A model generated the notes under the pieces. That model saw only the letters and a list, made by a program, of their open reading frames with translations. It was not told where the DNA came from and ran no database searches. A program made the translations under genes and the position numbers. 64,000 nucleotides of DNA. Source: Rhynochetos jubatus (lineage: Eukaryota; Chordata; Aves; Eurypygiformes; Rhynochetidae). Numbering within the stretch: position 1 is the first letter of the stretch; each line of letters begins with the position of its first letter. Location: positions 40,762,307-40,826,306 of the forward strand of contig CM050652.1 in the NCBI GenBank assembly GCA_027574665.1, written 5' to 3'. Shown piece after piece: positions 63,101 to 64,000 of this stretch.

Positions 63101-64000
63101 AACATCCCATTATGTTTTACTGTGCTTTGTAAACTATGGCCAAAATCCATCCTGTTTTATTCTGGTAGGAATATTGCAAGTTATGGTATTTGGACTCTCA
63201 GAAAATGCAGCTGTCAATTCCTGCCTTTTGGTCAGCCCTTTTAAATAGCCTTTGTTGTTTCTTGACACTAAGCTCTCTCTAGGCTGCTAGCTGCTGTTAT
63301 TTTTTACGCCTCTCATTTTCTTAAATAGAAATAGCTAGCTGAAATGCCGGGAATTACTTGGAATGGGGAAATACCACACAGCTCAGTAGGAGAGTTTTTT
63401 TCTTCTGTTTGTTGTTTGATTGGTTGGTTGGTTTTTTCCTCCTGCATCTAAACATGGCTCCACTAGCTAATTCCCTCACCTCAAACCCCACAAACAATTT
63501 AGGATCTGCTGGAAAGTAGGGTTTCAGCTGCAGTTACGCTGACCAGCAGTGCTGGATACCTGTGCCAAGTAAAGAGTTTTAAGGCCTCACCAGCTGATAG
63601 TCTGCAACAGGAAGGTTTTTCAAAGACCCACAGGTGTTGTGGGTGCCACTAACTGCAAATCATCTTCCTTAAGCCTACCACTTGTGATGTGTTCTTCCTC
63701 CTTTAGCTCTTGTAGGAAGAAAGGAGAGAAGAAATCCACATTTTTACTCCAGGGGAGGACTCCAGAAGCTTTTGGACTTGGATGTTACTCACTGGTCTTT
63801 TTCTTTTCTCCCTCCCACACTTGCCTTCCTTTCTCCTGTGATAGCATAGGGCTCCTTTTCTTCCTAAGTGTTTAAGGAAATCATTGGAAGACTTTTGTCT
63901 CCACGCTTCGCCTTTGTGGAAGCTGGAGCACATAGGGTGTTGTCTGCAAGAACAGAGCGAAGGTGGGGGTCTCCTGTGCTCTTCAAGCAAACGTTTTTCA
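60131..64000. other. Non-coding DNA, no gene seen
   Basis: It includes a GTGTGTGT/TACACA patch at 60,188-60,220, a 14-T run at 60,436-60,449, an AT-rich interval at 62,040-62,420 with a small hairpin (GCAGCTT/AAGCTGC at 62,262-62,281), and (GGTT)n at 63,422-63,432. Frames are short and unconvincing. Confidence 0.6.
62674..62760 (+). mobile_element. Possible tRNA-headed SINE relic
   Basis: GACAGAGTGGCTGAGCGGAT at 62,673-62,692 contains TGGCTGAGCGG, a good RNA polymerase III A-box. About 25 bases later, AGCTCTGATTCC sits where a B-box (GGTTCGANTCC) would be expected, but it is badly degraded. The following GTGCCGGTGTAATGAAATTA then CTCCACACC resembles the TTACACCGGTGTAA/ACTCCA words of old amniote repeats. 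It does not close into a tRNA cloverleaf: no matching acceptor stem and no intact T-arm. A SINE fragment is therefore more likely than a gene, and confidence is low. Confidence 0.28.

Noticed and set aside
1-64000. Microbial-type systems (operons, CRISPR, phage or plasmid modules)
   Set aside because: Gene density, codon-free texture, CpG depletion and CR1 content show vertebrate nuclear DNA. No repeat-spacer pattern or operon-like packing exists.
1-64000. Endogenous retrovirus or LTR element
   Set aside because: No paired LTRs, primer-binding site or retroviral protein blocks were recognised. The only RT similarity is of LINE (CR1) type.

Overview
This window looks like nuclear DNA from a bird. 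The key evidence is at 21,441-21,650: the reverse complement of a CR1 LINE 3' end, including the terminal ATTCTRTG-type octamers, in the form that is abundant in avian genomes. Much older CR1-like and MIR/CORE-SINE-like fossils elsewhere fit an amniote background. I cannot name the species or chromosome.

I find no protein-coding gene, no convincing exon, no rRNA, no intact tRNA and no CRISPR array. There is no operon-like packing. The longest open frames (about 150-208 codons) lie in slightly GC-richer patches, match no family I recognise, and usually overlap an equally plausible frame on the other strand. The window is best read as intergenic or deep intronic sequence, of the gene-desert type that often flanks a developmental regulator.

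Layout: 1-6,640 is plain non-coding DNA with one MIR-like relic near 4.6 kb. 6,640-7,640 holds two adjacent stretches dense in homeodomain, POU and GATA-type words. 7.6-19.4 kb is mostly featureless, with enhancer-like patches at 11.1 and 14.5-15.1 kb and an exact-length 92-bp tandem duplication at 16,409-16,592. 19,530-20,570 is the decayed reverse-transcriptase region of an ancient CR1-like LINE on the minus strand, and the younger CR1 3' fragment follows 0.87 kb away on the same strand. 26.5 kb carries a MIR-like 3' part. 30.0-31.1 kb is another enhancer-like stretch. 31.8 kb has a 40-T homopolymer. 38.4 kb has a further MIR-like relic. 40.3-40.5 kb is a compact homeodomain/CDX-like cluster. 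50.27-50.51 kb is a long (CTTTT)n microsatellite. 51.2-51.36 kb is a small CpG-dense patch. 53.9 kb has a MIR-like head. 56.15-56.41 and 59.94-60.13 kb are enhancer-like, the latter with inverted NKX2-type sites.

The most interesting leads are the NKX-type inverted-repeat element (60.0 kb), the POU-like repeated 13-mer element (6.7-7.2 kb), the CpG patch (51.2 kb) and the LINE fossil with lost catalytic residues (19.5-20.6 kb). Regulatory calls rest on motif content and sequence texture only. I had no alignment, so conservation is inferred and not shown. Repeat-family calls are by recognition of consensus patterns, not by a search.
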